This document shows positions 1-11,024 of a stretch of 64,000 bases of DNA, piece by piece (position 1 is the first letter of the stretch; each line of letters starts with the position of its first letter). The position numbers and the translations under genes are program-made. The notes under the pieces were generated by a model. The model was given only the letters and a program-made list of their open reading frames with translations. It was not told the origin of the DNA and made no database searches. The stretch lies in contig NC_083346.1 of NCBI RefSeq assembly GCF_019175385.1, positions 682,001 through 746,000 on the forward strand, written 5' to 3'. Source of the stretch: Lycium barbarum (taxonomy: Eukaryota; Streptophyta; Magnoliopsida; Solanales; Solanaceae).

Positions 1-729
1 TTTCATTGTGTTTAATATTGTTTCTAGTTAATTAAAGTCTTTGCATGACTATGTTTCAAAACCCTTTGTTGAAAGAGTGAAATGATAAAATAAAGCGTCT
101 CGGATTTTAGAGACAAATAATTGCCTTTAACGCTAGACGAGCTTTAGGCACGTTTTAAGACGTTTGTTTCGATTAAGAATGTGGTTACACATCTTATTTC
201 GAGACCTTTTTTAATAACTCAAGGATGCGGTTACACACCTTGGCTAAACTCGTTTTAATAATTAATCTTGTTTCGAGTAAGAATGCAGTTATGCATCTTA
301 TTTTGAGACGCTTAAAAGATCCGGAATGCGGTTACGCATCCGAGTTAAAACCAATAAAAGATCAACAATAAATGTACGAGCAAATCAAGGCTTGTAACGC
401 AATATATCTAAAAATGATTTAAGCTAAGTATAAGTTGATAAAGCGACCGTGCTAGAACCACGGGACTCGGGGAATGCCTAACACCTTCTCCCCGGTCAAC
501 AGAATTCCTTACCCGGTCTTCTGTTTTCGCAGACCAATAATAAAAGAGTCATTTCCTTTTGATTAGGGATTCATAAGGTGGCTTGGAACACCAAAACTCA
601 ATTTCAAGTGGCGACTCTGTAAATAAAATAACCCTTTTTCAAAACCGTCACTCCAAATGGAAAACCCCTTTAATAATAAAGACCCGTGTACGTTCATTCG
701 TGCGGGCCCCAAAAAAAGGGTGTGTGACA
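1..729. repeat. LTR fragment of a Ty3/gypsy-like retrotransposon
   Basis: The segment enters from the left edge of the window and stops at GTGTGACA, the expected terminus of an LTR. Between about 150 and 350 it holds roughly four diverged copies of a unit ending in GGTTACACATCTT, a kind of subrepeat common in Ogre/Tat-type LTRs. The stretch near 445-530 (CTAGAACCACGGGACTCGGG, then CCTAACACCTTCTCCCCGG) I recognise as a very abundant Solanaceae repeat. No coding part is visible. Lineage and orientation are inferred, and the other end lies outside the window. Confidence 0.6.
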
Positions 730-1098
730 TCATGGAGATGACATATTAATTAAGAAGACATAATTGAAAGAAAACTCAAAATAGAAAGAAAATTGAAAAA
801 GATAATGGTGAAAGTCAATTAAGAAAAAGATATGGAAAATTTGAAGATCGTGACATATTTGAAATGCTATGATTCAATTTTAACTAAAAGATAAATAATT
901 TAAATAATAAAAGATGACATTCTCATAAATTTGACTTGACATATTAACTACGTGATAAAAAATATAATCTCTTTTTCACCTTTTTTCAAATCAATATTTA
1001 TATCTATATTTTATTGAAAGGAGTGTAGTCTAGCTTGATAGTAAGTCAAGTTGTGGAAATAATTTTTTTATTTTTAACTAAAAAATATTATTACAATG
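730..1098. other. AT-rich intergenic DNA
   Basis: Nothing recognisable is seen here beyond A/T-rich sequence lying between an LTR terminus and the target duplication of the next hAT element. Confidence 0.5.
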
Positions 1099-1106
1099 GT
1101 TAAGAA

Positions 1107-2310
1107 CTAGGGCGGCTCAAGAGAGCCGGTGGCCTAAAGCCAGAATTTAAAAGGAGGACTTATATTTATTTTAATATATTTTATGTGTTATTTATTCTTA
1201 TAGCTTTTTCAAAGTGTATTTTTTTTTTCAATTGACGATTGAGTCAATTCGTGTGATTTTTCATGAGACATTAACTGAATCACGAGTCTTATACTCTGTA
1301 TTACGATCATTTCATCGATTTAGTTTTTTTTTTTAGTTCAAGCGATTATTACAAAAAACTTTTCAAAATTATTTTATAAGCAATGGAAACATTTAAAAAT
1401 AGAAGTAAGACTTCAGGCCAATAATAGTATCATCTTCTACATATAAATATTTTTGTATCACTATAACTATAAAAATTGATTAAAACCGTCAGCGACTATT
1501 ATGCCTAAAAAATATTTAAGGGCTTAATAATGTCTTTTCTATTCTAATTGTTTAATAATCTACTTAGCTTGAGCTTGAAAAATATCTAAAAAGACACTCA
1601 AAGAGTTATAGAAAAAAGTCAAAATTATAAACTAGATTGATTTAAGTTGAAGTGAATTAAACCATATTACAAATTAGGAAGTAATTATAAATTTAATTGA
1701 CTCCAACTTCTAACTGTAATTACATAATCATATTTCTAAAAAGTAGCATAAACTTTGAAAATATATATATGTAATAATTGACAGTAAATAGATCTAGAAA
1801 ATTATATATCACTAATAATAAATATATAATTTTTTAAAATCATATATATAATACAAAGTATTTTGGGGACCTAATATATTTGGGGCCTAAAACCACTGCT
1901 TTAGTGGCTTTATAGCCTGTTTGGCCAAACTTCTAAAATCAGCTTATTTTAAAAAGCACTTTTTAAAAAAATACTTTTCAAAAAAGTACTTTTGGCTAAA
2001 AGCAGTTTGTGTTTGGCCAATTAATTTAAAAAGTACTTTTGAACAACAATTAGTGTTTGGCCAAACTTTTAAAAAGTGCTTCTATGTGTATTTTTTTCAA
2101 AAATACTTTTCAAAAAAGTGTTTTTGGGCAAAAACTATTTTTTTAGCTTCTAAAAAACTGTTTCTGCTACTCCCCAGAAGCACTTATTTTCTCCAAAAAG
2201 CTTGGCCAAACACCTTACTTTTTTTCAAATAAGTACTTATTGAAAAAATAAGTACTTTTGGGGGGAAAATAAGCTTGGCCAAACGGGCTATTAGGCTTCA
2301 GCCGGCCCTG
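1107..2310. mobile_element. Non-autonomous hAT element with perfect 8-bp TSD
   Basis: The ends are short imperfect inverted repeats: CTAGGGCGGCTCAAG on the left and the reverse complement of CAGGGCCGGCTGAAG on the right. The element is flanked by a perfect 8-bp direct repeat GTTAAGAA (1099-1106 and 2311-2318), the hAT hallmark. The interior is AT-rich and noncoding, so the element depended on a transposase made elsewhere. A second element (1913-2290) is inserted close to its right end. Without that insertion it would be about 0.82 kb. Confidence 0.85.
1913..2290. mobile_element. MITE nested in the hAT element
   Basis: Terminal inverted repeats of about 20 bp begin TAGCCTGTTTGGCCAA on the left; the right end read inwards is TAGCCCGTTTGGCCAA. 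The interior is a set of further inverted AAGTACTT/AAGCACTT motifs, so the whole element can fold on itself. TTA lies on both sides, which would fit a PIF/Harbinger-type 3-bp duplication, but the superfamily is uncertain. The open frame crossing it is an artefact of these repeats, not a gene. Confidence 0.75.
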
Positions 2311-2318
2311 GTTAAGAA

Positions 2319-2921
2319 ATACAGTTGCTATAAATATGGAGCAAAAGACTATAAAAGGAGTCAACCTTAAGTAAATTAATTGTACAATTGTTGATTTGGA
2401 AGTTCAAATTAATATGCACTACCCTATGTTAATGGAATATTAGTTTTGAAACAAAATCTCTCTCACACACAAGGAAAATTGTAAAATTTTAACATATTTT
2501 ATGTTTTGAAAAAAAAGGGACATGCAGGTATCTCATGGATTCATTAATTAAGATTATTTCCTTTACTGTTATTGCCATGTTTCAACCAAAAATATTGAAA
2601 ATTATAATTATTGCCTCATTAATGCTAAATTATTGGCACGGGTATAGGTTAGTGCATATGGGTGAAAAATCAGGACTATAGGATTGGGATTTTAACGTGA
2701 TTCTCTTCCAAAATTATAGGTTTCTCCTATTAAGGAATGTAACTATTTAGTTGTTATGTTTCTTAATTAGTTAATGCTATAAAAGTTCCTTAAATCTTGC
2801 CGTTAAATTTTACCAAAAACAAAAATAAAAGGATAAAATGAGAAGGGTTTTCTCTCTCTTCTTTTCTCCTAGCGCTTTCTTTGTTACGATTTTCTTCTTT
2901 CTTTGCGAGCTATATTCTCAA
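2319..2921. other. AT-rich spacer
   Basis: No gene or delimited element is recognised between the hAT target duplication and the Helitron end. Confidence 0.5.
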
Positions 2922-5166
2922 CTAGTGAACTTGTCCGCGCTTCGCGCGGTAATAAGATATTCATTAATTTAGAAATAAATTATTTTTTTAATTTCATCGA
3001 GATAAAAGAGATAGTAAATTTTTTCATGTGCATGCATAGAAAAATCTATTGTGAATATGGATGAAGTCATAAGTATGCATATTTCTTAAAATACAGAATT
3101 AGAACGTAGCTAATTTGTTTTTTTTTTTTTCAAAAATTAAGAAATGTTATGAAAGTTTTACACTTCAAATATATATATTCATGTGGTTAATTGATGATTC
3201 TCTCATCCTAATAGGCATTAGAAGAGACCCACGTATAATTTTTTTGTTCTATGATTAAAAAGTAAAAGTAAAACTTTTGTTTTCTTTAATTTTCTTCTAA
3301 TAGAATAGAATAATAAAACATAAGTGGAAAGAAATGGATATTCGATTTCTTTTTCTAATTTTATTCTTCAAAATTTTGGCATCATTATTTTTTATTCACA
3401 TTCTTTAAATCTCCCTATCAATTATTCATTCATCCTCTAATTAAAGAAGCTCCAATTTTAGATAAGTCGCTAATTTCCCTCGAGCCCTCAATCATTTTCT
3501 TCTCATTTCCTTTTTCTACCTCTCTCCTGTTGCTACTTCATTTTTTTTTGTTTTTCTAGACCGGTAATTCGTCTATTTCTTTTTTCTATTTTGTTTCCTC
3601 GTTCCCCCTCGTTCTTGCTAGTAGTCCAAAAATTTCGAAACTTATCTCTCCTTTAAATTCCTATCGATCTCCATTTTTGAATTGTTTATACCTTAATATT
3701 TTCATCAACCATCTCATAAAATCATCCACAGTGGCATGAGTAAGTATTTATCAAAAAAAAGTGACTCTTTAAGAGAAATGGAAAAGAGATTGAGGTAGTG
3801 AGCCTGAAAAGAAAGAAAGAAAGAAAGAGTTTGAAAAGGAGAAAGAGAAAAACATAATACGATAAAACGGGGAGATTCCATTTTGTTCTATTTTTTGTAC
3901 AAAAATATTATACGATAACATTTTCCTGACACATAATAGGTATCTAATTAAATAACTAAACAAACTTGAATTCTTGGTTTTTTTTCTTCTGTTATGCTAT
4001 AATATTATGAAAAAAAAAGAATCTTTCACTTGTATTATTAATAAGGAGTAACTTATGTCTGGTCAAAAACTTCAAACTTATAACGTTATAGAATTTAATT
4101 AAAATTTAAGTAGTGACAGCTCCAGTCCACCATCCCATTTTTTATTTGCTCCGTTATAACAAAAAATACAATTTAAGCGACCGTAAGCATATGCGAGAAT
4201 ACTTATGAGTACCTCACCATATTTATTTTATGTTATTGTTATAGTCAAGAAAATTATATATAATTAAGCAATAAAATTTGTTTTTTAACATAGAAAAATC
4301 TAAAAGGTTAGTAGTGGTACCTTTTATCAAAAAACTGTACTATCATATACTACGTTCTCCAGTCTTGACATGTGTATTAGTATGCCTCTAATTCTCGTGC
4401 ACATGGAAGAACTTTCTTGGCGCAATAGACATTGCCTTTGCCAAATTGCCGATGAAAGAAAAATTAGAATGCATAATATTCATATATTATAAATACTCAT
4501 TGCAATTTGACTAAATGACACCAAATCAATATTTATACATCAATCAAGCATGATACAACAAAAAATTGCGATAAAAAGATTCAAAAGGAAAAACTCTTTA
4601 AACGATACCACTTCAAAGAAGAAGAGGGGGGATTGTATTTTTACTGTTATTACATATAAGAAATACCTCATAACAATGCTCGTAAAAGAAAGAGCAGAAT
4701 ATTACACTAATAGAAGCACACATGTCTTGAGAAAACTCTGGATGGAAAATCTGCAGAGAGGCATAGCGACTTAGAAAATGAAATATTTCCTACTCATTAG
4801 TTCCATTTCAATATCAATTGTTGCGTTTCCTACAACTTCTCTTCTGCTAGTATTGCGTTTCCTACAACTTCTCTGCTGCTAGTTCGTGCAAGTACGTGGT
4901 TTGGCTAATTAATTGCACTTTGGAGCAGTTTCAAATTACCCATGCGAAAGACATAAATTTACTTCTGGCATGGATAAATGCAATTAGACGTGGGTAACCT
5001 TTTGAAGAACCAAAAGTTTTAGTTAATTATTAATTGAATAATTGCATAAAATGAGGAGAAAATTCCAATAAATGCCAAAAAAAGGAGAAAAAGGAAAAAT
5101 ACCAATGAAGACCATAGAGAGATGCCACATTGGATTGTCTATGCCTAGCTTTATATTATATATAGA
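2922..5166 (-). mobile_element. Non-autonomous Helitron, copy 1
   Basis: Read on the minus strand, the element starts TCTATATATAATATAAAG (ending at 5166) and finishes with the hairpin CCGCGCGAAGCGCGG (2935-2949), a 9-nt spacer and CTAG (2922-2925). It sits between A (2921) and T (5167) with no target duplication. The 5' TC, the 3' hairpin plus CTAG and the A/T insertion site are the defining Helitron signature. No Rep/helicase coding sequence is visible in its 2,245 bp, so it is non-autonomous. A short tandem duplication of TTGCGTTTCCTACAACTTCT lies near 4822-4878. The termini match the copy at 59878-62173. Confidence 0.85.
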
Positions 5167-5516
5167 TAACCATACAGTTTTTGTCTCTTCTTTTGTATTT
5201 GCTTTCTTTATTCTCATTAATGGTGGTTTGATACATATATAACTTTATGTAAGTTAGCTAACTAAACTCTATGTGAACGATTTTTGGAAAGCAAAAGTTC
5301 ATTAGATTGTGTATGAAGTTATTCAAATTGAGACTAAGTTTTGAACATCGTGGTTTAAGCAAAAAGAAGAGTAATGACAGAAGAACTACGATATTGTTAA
5401 TTTTTGATTGATTATCAGTCTCTTTTTACCTTTCCTATACCATTTGAATAATATCGAATTATACCCACACAAAAGAAAATCAGCTTTTGAAGGAAAACAA
5501 TCCTCCTCAACAGAAA
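5167..5516. other. Spacer between Helitron and copia element
   Basis: No gene is recognised. One frame near 5460-5516 reads open up to the copia insertion, but no protein family is evident. Confidence 0.4.
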
Positions 5517-5521
5517 AATAA

Positions 5522-5774
5522 TGTTAAAAGTTTGAGTTAGAGAGAAAAATGGTGGAAGAAAGTGGATCCATAGAACTGGAAAGTGCAGAATGCCAGTTAT
5601 TTTATTCAGTTCATGGTGGAGTCACATATATACATACTCCACTAACTTTCCCAGCTGTACCACTACCTAACTAACTAATTCCTTTAGCTAATCACTCTCA
5701 TACAGCTGGCAATCATTTGTTAACTATTGCATAACTGACCATTACTCATTTAGCCTATTTTTCTATCTCCAATA
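5522..5774 (-). repeat. 3' LTR of the copia element
   Basis: The last 25 nt of the polyprotein frame, including the stop codon at 5750-5752, lie inside this LTR. It is followed outward by target duplication AATAA. It is identical to the other LTR except for one base. Confidence 0.95.
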
Positions 5775-8700
5775 CTCCCCCTCAAGCTAGCAGTTGCGAA
5801 AATATTGAACACTCCTAGCTTGGATAACAGTATCTCATGTTGTGGCCTTCCCAAACCCTTTGTCATGATGTCTGCCTGCTGTTCTCTTGTTCCCAAGAAC
5901 TGTGTTTTGATTAAACCACTTTGAATCTTTTCTCGAATGAAGTGGCAATCGATTTCTATGTGTTTTGTCCTCTCGTGGTATACCGGATTTGCAGCAATTT
6001 GTAGTGCTGCCTTGCTATCACAGAATAAATGAACTGGCAGTACAATTTTCTGGCCAAGTTCTTTAAACAACCCTGTGATCCACACAATTTCTGAGACAGT
6101 CGTAGCCATGCTTTTGTATTCTGATTCAGCTGAACTCCTAGATACAGTCGACTGTTTCTTGGATTTCCAAGATATCAGACTATCTCCATGTTTTACCAAA
6201 AATCCTGTAACAGATTTTCTCGTATTAGGACAGGCCCCCCAATCTGCATCACAATAAGCCTGCAGATGTTCAGATTTCCTGCTGCTCAATAAAATGCCAA
6301 GTCCAGGCTGATTTTTGATATATCTCACTATCCTCAATCCTGCCTCCATGTGGGATTTTTTGGGCCTTTGCATAAATTGGCTCAATGTCTGGACTCCGTA
6401 GCAGATATCAGGCCTTGTAAGAGTTAAATAAAGGAGTTTCCCTATGAGCTTCTGATAACTCTCCTTGTCAGTAAGTTCATCATCTCCAAATACACCACTA
6501 ATGTCATCATACTCCTTTGTTGTAAATTTCTGATTGAGATCTAGAGGAGTACTTGCCGGCTTTGCCCCACTTATTCCCATATCACTGATTAGCTCCATGG
6601 CATACTTTCTTTGGTTCATGACAATCCCTTCCTTGGACCTGCTGAATTCCATTCCTAAGAAGAACTTTAAAGGTCCTAAGTCTTTGATCTTGAAAGCTTG
6701 TTGCAGCTTGTCTTTAGTGTCTTGTATGAGTGTCAAGTCATCACCTGCTATTAACATATCATCCACATAAACAAGTATCACCACAATGTTGGTATTGACT
6801 CTCTGAATGAATAAAGAATGGTCATAACTGCTCTGTGTGAATCCAGACTGAATTAATGCTTCAGACAGTTTTAGATTCCACTGCCTGCTTGCTTGCTTCA
6901 AGCCATAGAGGGATTTGATAAGCCTGTAGACTGATCCTGGTGACTCCCCCTGGCTTGAAAATCCCTCAGGTAATGTCATATACACCTCATCATGTAAGTC
7001 ACCTTGGAGAAACGCATTGTAAACATCCATTTGGTGGATGTGCCAACCAGACTGAGCAGCAATAGAGAGGACAGATCGGATGGTGACAATCTTGACTACA
7101 GGAGAAAAGGTCTCATGATAGTCAAGACCTGCTTGCTGATTATACCCCTTGGCCACCAAACGAGCCTTATACCTTTCCACCTCACCATTGGATTGGTATT
7201 TTACTTTAAAGACCCACTTACAGCCAATTGCAACTTTACCAGGAGGCAAAGGGACTAGTTCCCAAGTCCCATTATCCTGTAAGGCAGTAATTTCATCTTG
7301 CATGGCTGCCACCCATCTAGGATCAAGAGCAGCCTCTTTGAAGGAAAGGGGCTCTTTGACAATGGAAGAAGATAGCAAACATGCTTTATAGGAAGGTGAT
7401 AGATGGGCATAGGACACATAATCAGTGATGGGGTAAGAACAGTTTGTAGCAACTGAAGTAGCGATAAAATCATACAACCAAGCAGGGCCCCTTCTATTTC
7501 TAGTGGATCTTCTAAGGGGAGCAGTAGGTGTAGCCACAAGAGCAGGTGGAGGGTCCTCAACAGGCTCTAGAGAAGGGGCAGTAGCTGGTGGAGGAGTAGG
7601 AATAGTGGTAGTGGTGATAGGAAAATCAGAATCAATATCTGAGAAATGGGAAGGTAGATGGGAAAAAACCTTGGGAACAGGTGCAGATGCACTGGAGGGG
7701 AAAATGTGTTCCCTGAAAATAACATCTCTAGAGATAAAAAAGGATTTGGAGTGTAGATAAAAAAGAACATACCCTTTTGTAACAGAAGAGTACCCCATGT
7801 GAACAGCCTCAATGGCTCTAGGTTCAAACTTGTTAGCAGGTGGTAATTTCTTGGCAAAACATAAACAACCTAAGGTTCTGATATGGTCCAAAGAACATTT
7901 TTTGCCATGGAACACCTCATAAGGAGTTTGGCCATGCAAAACAGAAGAAGGAAGTCGGTTAATCAAGTAAACTGCACCTAAGATACAATGACCCCAAAAA
8001 TGCAAAGGAATAGAACCTTGAAACCTAATGGCTCTAGCAATTTCAAGCACATGCCTATGCTTTCTCTCAGCCACACCATTCTGTTGAGGTGTGTAGACAC
8101 AAGTTCTTTGGTGGATAATGCCATGAGATTGAAAGAGACTAAGACAAGCAGCATTGACAAATTCACATCCATTGTCAGTTCTAACAACTTGAACTAGTTT
8201 ATGAAACTGAGTTTTCACCATGACAAGAAAGTTTCTCAAAACAACAATGACATCACTTTTAACCTTCAACAAAAACAACCAGGTCATCCTGGAAAAATCA
8301 TCAACAATGTTGAGAAAGAATCTATTACCATCTACAGTAGGAACCTGAAATGGTCCCCACACATCCATATGTAAAAGTTGAAAAACAGCCAAAGTCCTAC
8401 TGTCACTAGACTGAAAAGAGGATCTAGGTTGTCTAGCAAGTGGACAAATTCTGCAATTATCAGCAATGTTCTTGCAGTGTTCATCCTTTATTCCTAGAAG
8501 GTGCTTCAAAATACTTGGTGGTGCATGCCCCATCCTCTTGTGCCATAGGTCTGCTTCAACAGTTGAACTATTAACATTACAACTGAATGCTTCATGGGAT
8601 GAGCTTTTAAGGGAAGCTGTAGAGGGAAAGAGATAAAGTCCACCTGATTCTCTACCAATCCCCTTCAGTCTCCCACTGGAGAGGTCCTGAAAAATGCAGA

Positions 8701-10267
8701 AGTGAGGATAAAAGGAGACTGAACAATGCAAATCTCTAGTAATCTTGGAGACTGACATGAGATTGTACTTGAATTCTGGGATATACAAAACATTTTTAAG
8801 TGTTCCTCCATTACTGAAATGACATGATCCTATATGTGTGACCTGAGTCACCTGTCCATTTGGTAAGTGAACCTTTTGAGAGTCTGTCTGCTTTATGGGT
8901 TCCTTATTAGTTAATAAATCTGAGTCTGCTGTCATGTGGTTAGTAGCACCACTGTCTACTATCCAATCCTTAGATTTCTTTGAAACCATAAAGGAACATG
9001 ACATACCTGCCATGTGTGCTGCTTTATCTACTGTGGTCTCCTTATTGAGTGACTGCATGAGCTGGCCAAACTGATCAGGTGTGAAGTGTGGAGCAGGTGT
9101 GAAAACTGGTGCAGGAGAGTAATGTGGTGCATGCTTGTAGTGTGAATCCTGTGTCATCATGGCATGAGGAAACTGTTGATGCTCCTTGGCATTGCCACTT
9201 TCTCCCACTTCACGACCTTGATAGTTGGTCCTTGTCGAATTTGCATCATTCCTTTGATCATAGTGATGATGATTTCTTTCATCTTCCATTGCTGCATTAT
9301 GAGCATTGTATCCTGGTTTCTTTCTGAATTTAAAGTCAGGAGGATATCCGTGTAATTTGTAACAATCATCCATCACATGTCCTTGAATTTTACAAAACTC
9401 ACATATCTGATCCCAGTTCTTCTTCTTATTCTGGAAATTTCCCCTTCTCTGATAGTTGTTATTTGCCTGGAAATTGGTTCTACCTTGGTAGTTAATACCT
9501 CCTTGAGAGTTACCTCTCCCCTGACCAACACCATTTCCTTGATAATGACCTCCCTTATTCCCCATTAGGGCAGTCACTTCATTGTGTTCAGAATTAACTA
9601 TTGAGTTTGACACTATCCTTTGACTTTCTCTATCGATTATCAGTGAATAAGCTTGATTAAGTGAAGGAATTGGATGCATCATTAGTATTTGCCCTCTAGT
9701 TTGTTCGTATGACTCATTTAGTCCCATCAAAAATTGCATCATTCTTAGCATATGTAGGTGTTGCACAAATCCCTTTGTCTTTTCACAGTTGCATACAGGC
9801 AGTGGAATTAAGCTATCGAATTCATGCCAAAATGTCCTCAAATGCGAGTAATATTCAGAAACAGAGTTTGTACCTTGCATCATTGTTGCTATACCTCTGT
9901 GTAACTGATAAACTCTGGATCCGTTGACCTTATCGAATTGTTCCTTCAATTCTGCCCACACTGATGATGCATTCTCTGCATACACGATTCCACTGCGTAG
10001 TTCTTTCGATACTGTACCCATTATCCATGCTAAAACCACCGCATTGCATCTATCCCAAAGAGCTGTGTTCGTTGGATGATCCTCTCTCTTGCACGTTCCA
10101 TCGATAAACCCTAATTTGTTTTTTCTCCAAATTACTAATTTCATAGAACGACTCCACATAGAGTAATTTTCCGATCCAATCAACTGAACTGGAATTATAG
10201 GTGTTCCAGCTGTATCAGAAGGATGAAGAAAAAAAGGGTGATTATGATCAACTCGATCAGCCGCCAT
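5750..10267 (-). CDS. Ty1/copia Gag-Pol polyprotein (1505 aa, intact)
   Basis: A single frame encodes all copia domains in the usual order. The Gag region (about residues 25-230) includes SENYSMWSRSMKLVIWRKN. A CX2CX4HX4C zinc knuckle lies at about 289-302, and the aspartic protease motif DSGA at 438-441. The integrase has its HHCC finger (H576, H581, C605, C608) and catalytic D635, D698 and E734. Reverse transcriptase (about 985-1230) has QMDVYNAFLQGD and YVDD at 1167-1170. RNase H (about 1335-1470) has CDADWG and SSAESEY. Gag and Pol are in one frame, as in most plant copia elements. There are no internal stops or frameshifts, and the length is normal for a complete element. The start is the first ATG after the primer-binding site, on the 5' LTR side. 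The last eight residues are encoded by the 3' LTR. Activity is inferred, not shown. Confidence 0.97.
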   Translation of the reverse strand: MAADRVDHNHPFFLHPSDTAGTPIIPVQLIGSENYSMWSRSMKLVIWRKNKLGFIDGTCKREDHPTNTALWDRCNAVVLAWIMGTVSKELRSGIVYAENASSVWAELKEQFDKVNGSRVYQLHRGIATMMQGTNSVSEYYSHLRTFWHEFDSLIPLPVCNCEKTKGFVQHLHMLRMMQFLMGLNESYEQTRGQILMMHPIPSLNQAYSLIIDRESQRIVSNSIVNSEHNEVTALMGNKGGHYQGNGVGQGRGNSQGGINYQGRTNFQANNNYQRRGNFQNKKKNWDQICEFCKIQGHVMDDCYKLHGYPPDFKFRKKPGYNAHNAAMEDERNHHHYDQRNDANSTRTNYQGREVGESGNAKEHQQFPHAMMTQDSHYKHAPHYSPAPVFTPAPHFTPDQFGQLMQSLNKETTVDKAAHMAGMSCSFMVSKKSKDWIVDSGATNHMTADSDLLTNKEPIKQTDSQKVHLPNGQVTQVTHIGSCHFSNGGTLKNVLYIPEFKYNLMSVSKITRDLHCSVSFYPHFCIFQDLSSGRLKGIGRESGGLYLFPSTASLKSSSHEAFSCNVNSSTVEADLWHKRMGHAPPSILKHLLGIKDEHCKNIADNCRICPLARQPRSSFQSSDSRTLAVFQLLHMDVWGPFQVPTVDGNRFFLNIVDDFSRMTWLFLLKVKSDVIVVLRNFLVMVKTQFHKLVQVVRTDNGCEFVNAACLSLFQSHGIIHQRTCVYTPQQNGVAERKHRHVLEIARAIRFQGSIPLHFWGHCILGAVYLINRLPSSVLHGQTPYEVFHGKKCSLDHIRTLGCLCFAKKLPPANKFEPRAIEAVHMGYSSVTKGYVLFYLHSKSFFISRDVIFREHIFPSSASAPVPKVFSHLPSHFSDIDSDFPITTTTIPTPPPATAPSLEPVEDPPPALVATPTAPLRRSTRNRRGPAWLYDFIATSVATNCSYPITDYVSYAHLSPSYKACLLSSSIVKEPLSFKEAALDPRWVAAMQDEITALQDNGTWELVPLPPGKVAIGCKWVFKVKYQSNGEVERYKARLVAKGYNQQAGLDYHETFSPVVKIVTIRSVLSIAAQSGWHIHQMDVYNAFLQGDLHDEVYMTLPEGFSSQGESPGSVYRLIKSLYGLKQASRQWNLKLSEALIQSGFTQSSYDHSLFIQRVNTNIVVILVYVDDMLIAGDDLTLIQDTKDKLQQAFKIKDLGPLKFFLGMEFSRSKEGIVMNQRKYAMELISDMGISGAKPASTPLDLNQKFTTKEYDDISGVFGDDELTDKESYQKLIGKLLYLTLTRPDICYGVQTLSQFMQRPKKSHMEAGLRIVRYIKNQPGLGILLSSRKSEHLQAYCDADWGACPNTRKSVTGFLVKHGDSLISWKSKKQSTVSRSSAESEYKSMATTVSEIVWITGLFKELGQKIVLPVHLFCDSKAALQIAANPVYHERTKHIEIDCHFIREKIQSGLIKTQFLGTREQQADIMTKGLGRPQHEILLSKLGVFNIFATASLRGSIGDRKIG

Positions 10268-10371
10268 TAATGGAGCTTCAAAAACTTCAAAATTTTGCAG
10301 GTTTGAATTTAAAAACTAAAAAACTATATCCTATTTCTTCTCTAATTCAGATTCACATCTCTGATTTGAGA

Positions 10372-10385
10372 TGGCTTTGATACCA
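10372..10385 (-). other. Primer-binding site (initiator tRNA-Met type)
   Basis: Minus-strand TGGTATCAAAGCCA lies directly against the 5' LTR and resembles the tRNA-iMet 3' complement used by many plant copia elements. Confidence 0.85.
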
Positions 10386-10638
10386 TGTTAAAAGTTTGAG
10401 TTAGAGAGAAAAATGGTGGAAGAAAGTGGATCCATAGAACTGGAAAGTGCAGAATGCCAGTTATCTTATTCAGTTCATGGTGGAGTCACATATATACATA
10501 CTCCACTAACTTTCCCAGCTGTACCACTACCTAACTAACTAATTCCTTTAGCTAATCACTCTCATACAGCTGGCAATCATTTGTTAACTATTGCATAACT
10601 GACCATTACTCATTTAGCCTATTTTTCTATCTCCAATA
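10386..10638 (-). repeat. 5' LTR of the copia element
   Basis: A 253-bp direct repeat of 5522-5774 with one mismatch, followed by the target duplication AATAA at 10639-10643. It should hold the promoter and polyadenylation signal, but I cannot place them exactly. Confidence 0.95.
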
Positions 10639-10944
10639 AATAAGGCTACATAGGTAAAAGAATACCAGAAGGAGAATATGTAGTGGAATCTGGATTGAGA
10701 TCAGTAATGGTCGCAGCTTCACAAGTAATGACTAGATAAAAAGTGTAACATTGGAACAATGATAAAAAGTGTGAGTGGGAAAAAACTATGAGCACTTAGT
10801 AATAACAGTCCCTGAAAGAAAAATTTGCATTGGAAGAGTCAAAGAGTTTCTTGAAGTAATTTCCCATTCAGTGAGTGTTGTAGATTTTTATGACTATATT
10901 GAAGATAAATATATTTTTAATTTTTTATTGTTATCGTAATTCTT

Positions 10945-11024
10945 AATATATATATATATATATACACCATATATATATATATATATATATATATGGTGTA
11001 TATATATATATATATATATATATT
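10945..11024. repeat. AT microsatellite with a palindromic core
   Basis: Alternating TA runs are interrupted by TACACCAT (10963-10970) and its exact inverse ATGGTGTA (10993-11000), so the tract can form a long cruciform or hairpin. A further short TA run follows up to about 11042. Confidence 0.9.

Larger units (their letters stand above)
5522..10638 (-). mobile_element. Full-length, young Ty1/copia retrotransposon
   Basis: Two 253-bp LTRs (5522-5774 and 10386-10638) flank one uninterrupted gag-pol frame. A perfect 5-bp target duplication AATAA lies at 5517-5521 and 10639-10643. The primer-binding site next to the 5' LTR (minus-strand TGGTATCAAAGCC, 10372-10385) matches initiator tRNA-Met with one difference. 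A purine tract (GAGGGGGAG on the minus strand) abuts the 3' LTR. By direct comparison the LTRs differ at one site: T at 5600 versus C at the matching base. Their outer ends are TGTTAAAAG and CCAATA, so the canonical TG start (minus strand) has become TA in both. Everything needed for autonomous retrotransposition appears present. Confidence 0.97.

Noticed and set aside
1921..2232. 103-codon open frame with many K, F and Y residues
   Set aside because: It lies entirely in a palindromic MITE and its sequence reflects AAGTACTT-type repeats.
7503..8197. Several plus-strand open frames within 6.0-9.9 kb
   Set aside because: They are antisense shadows of the copia polyprotein.
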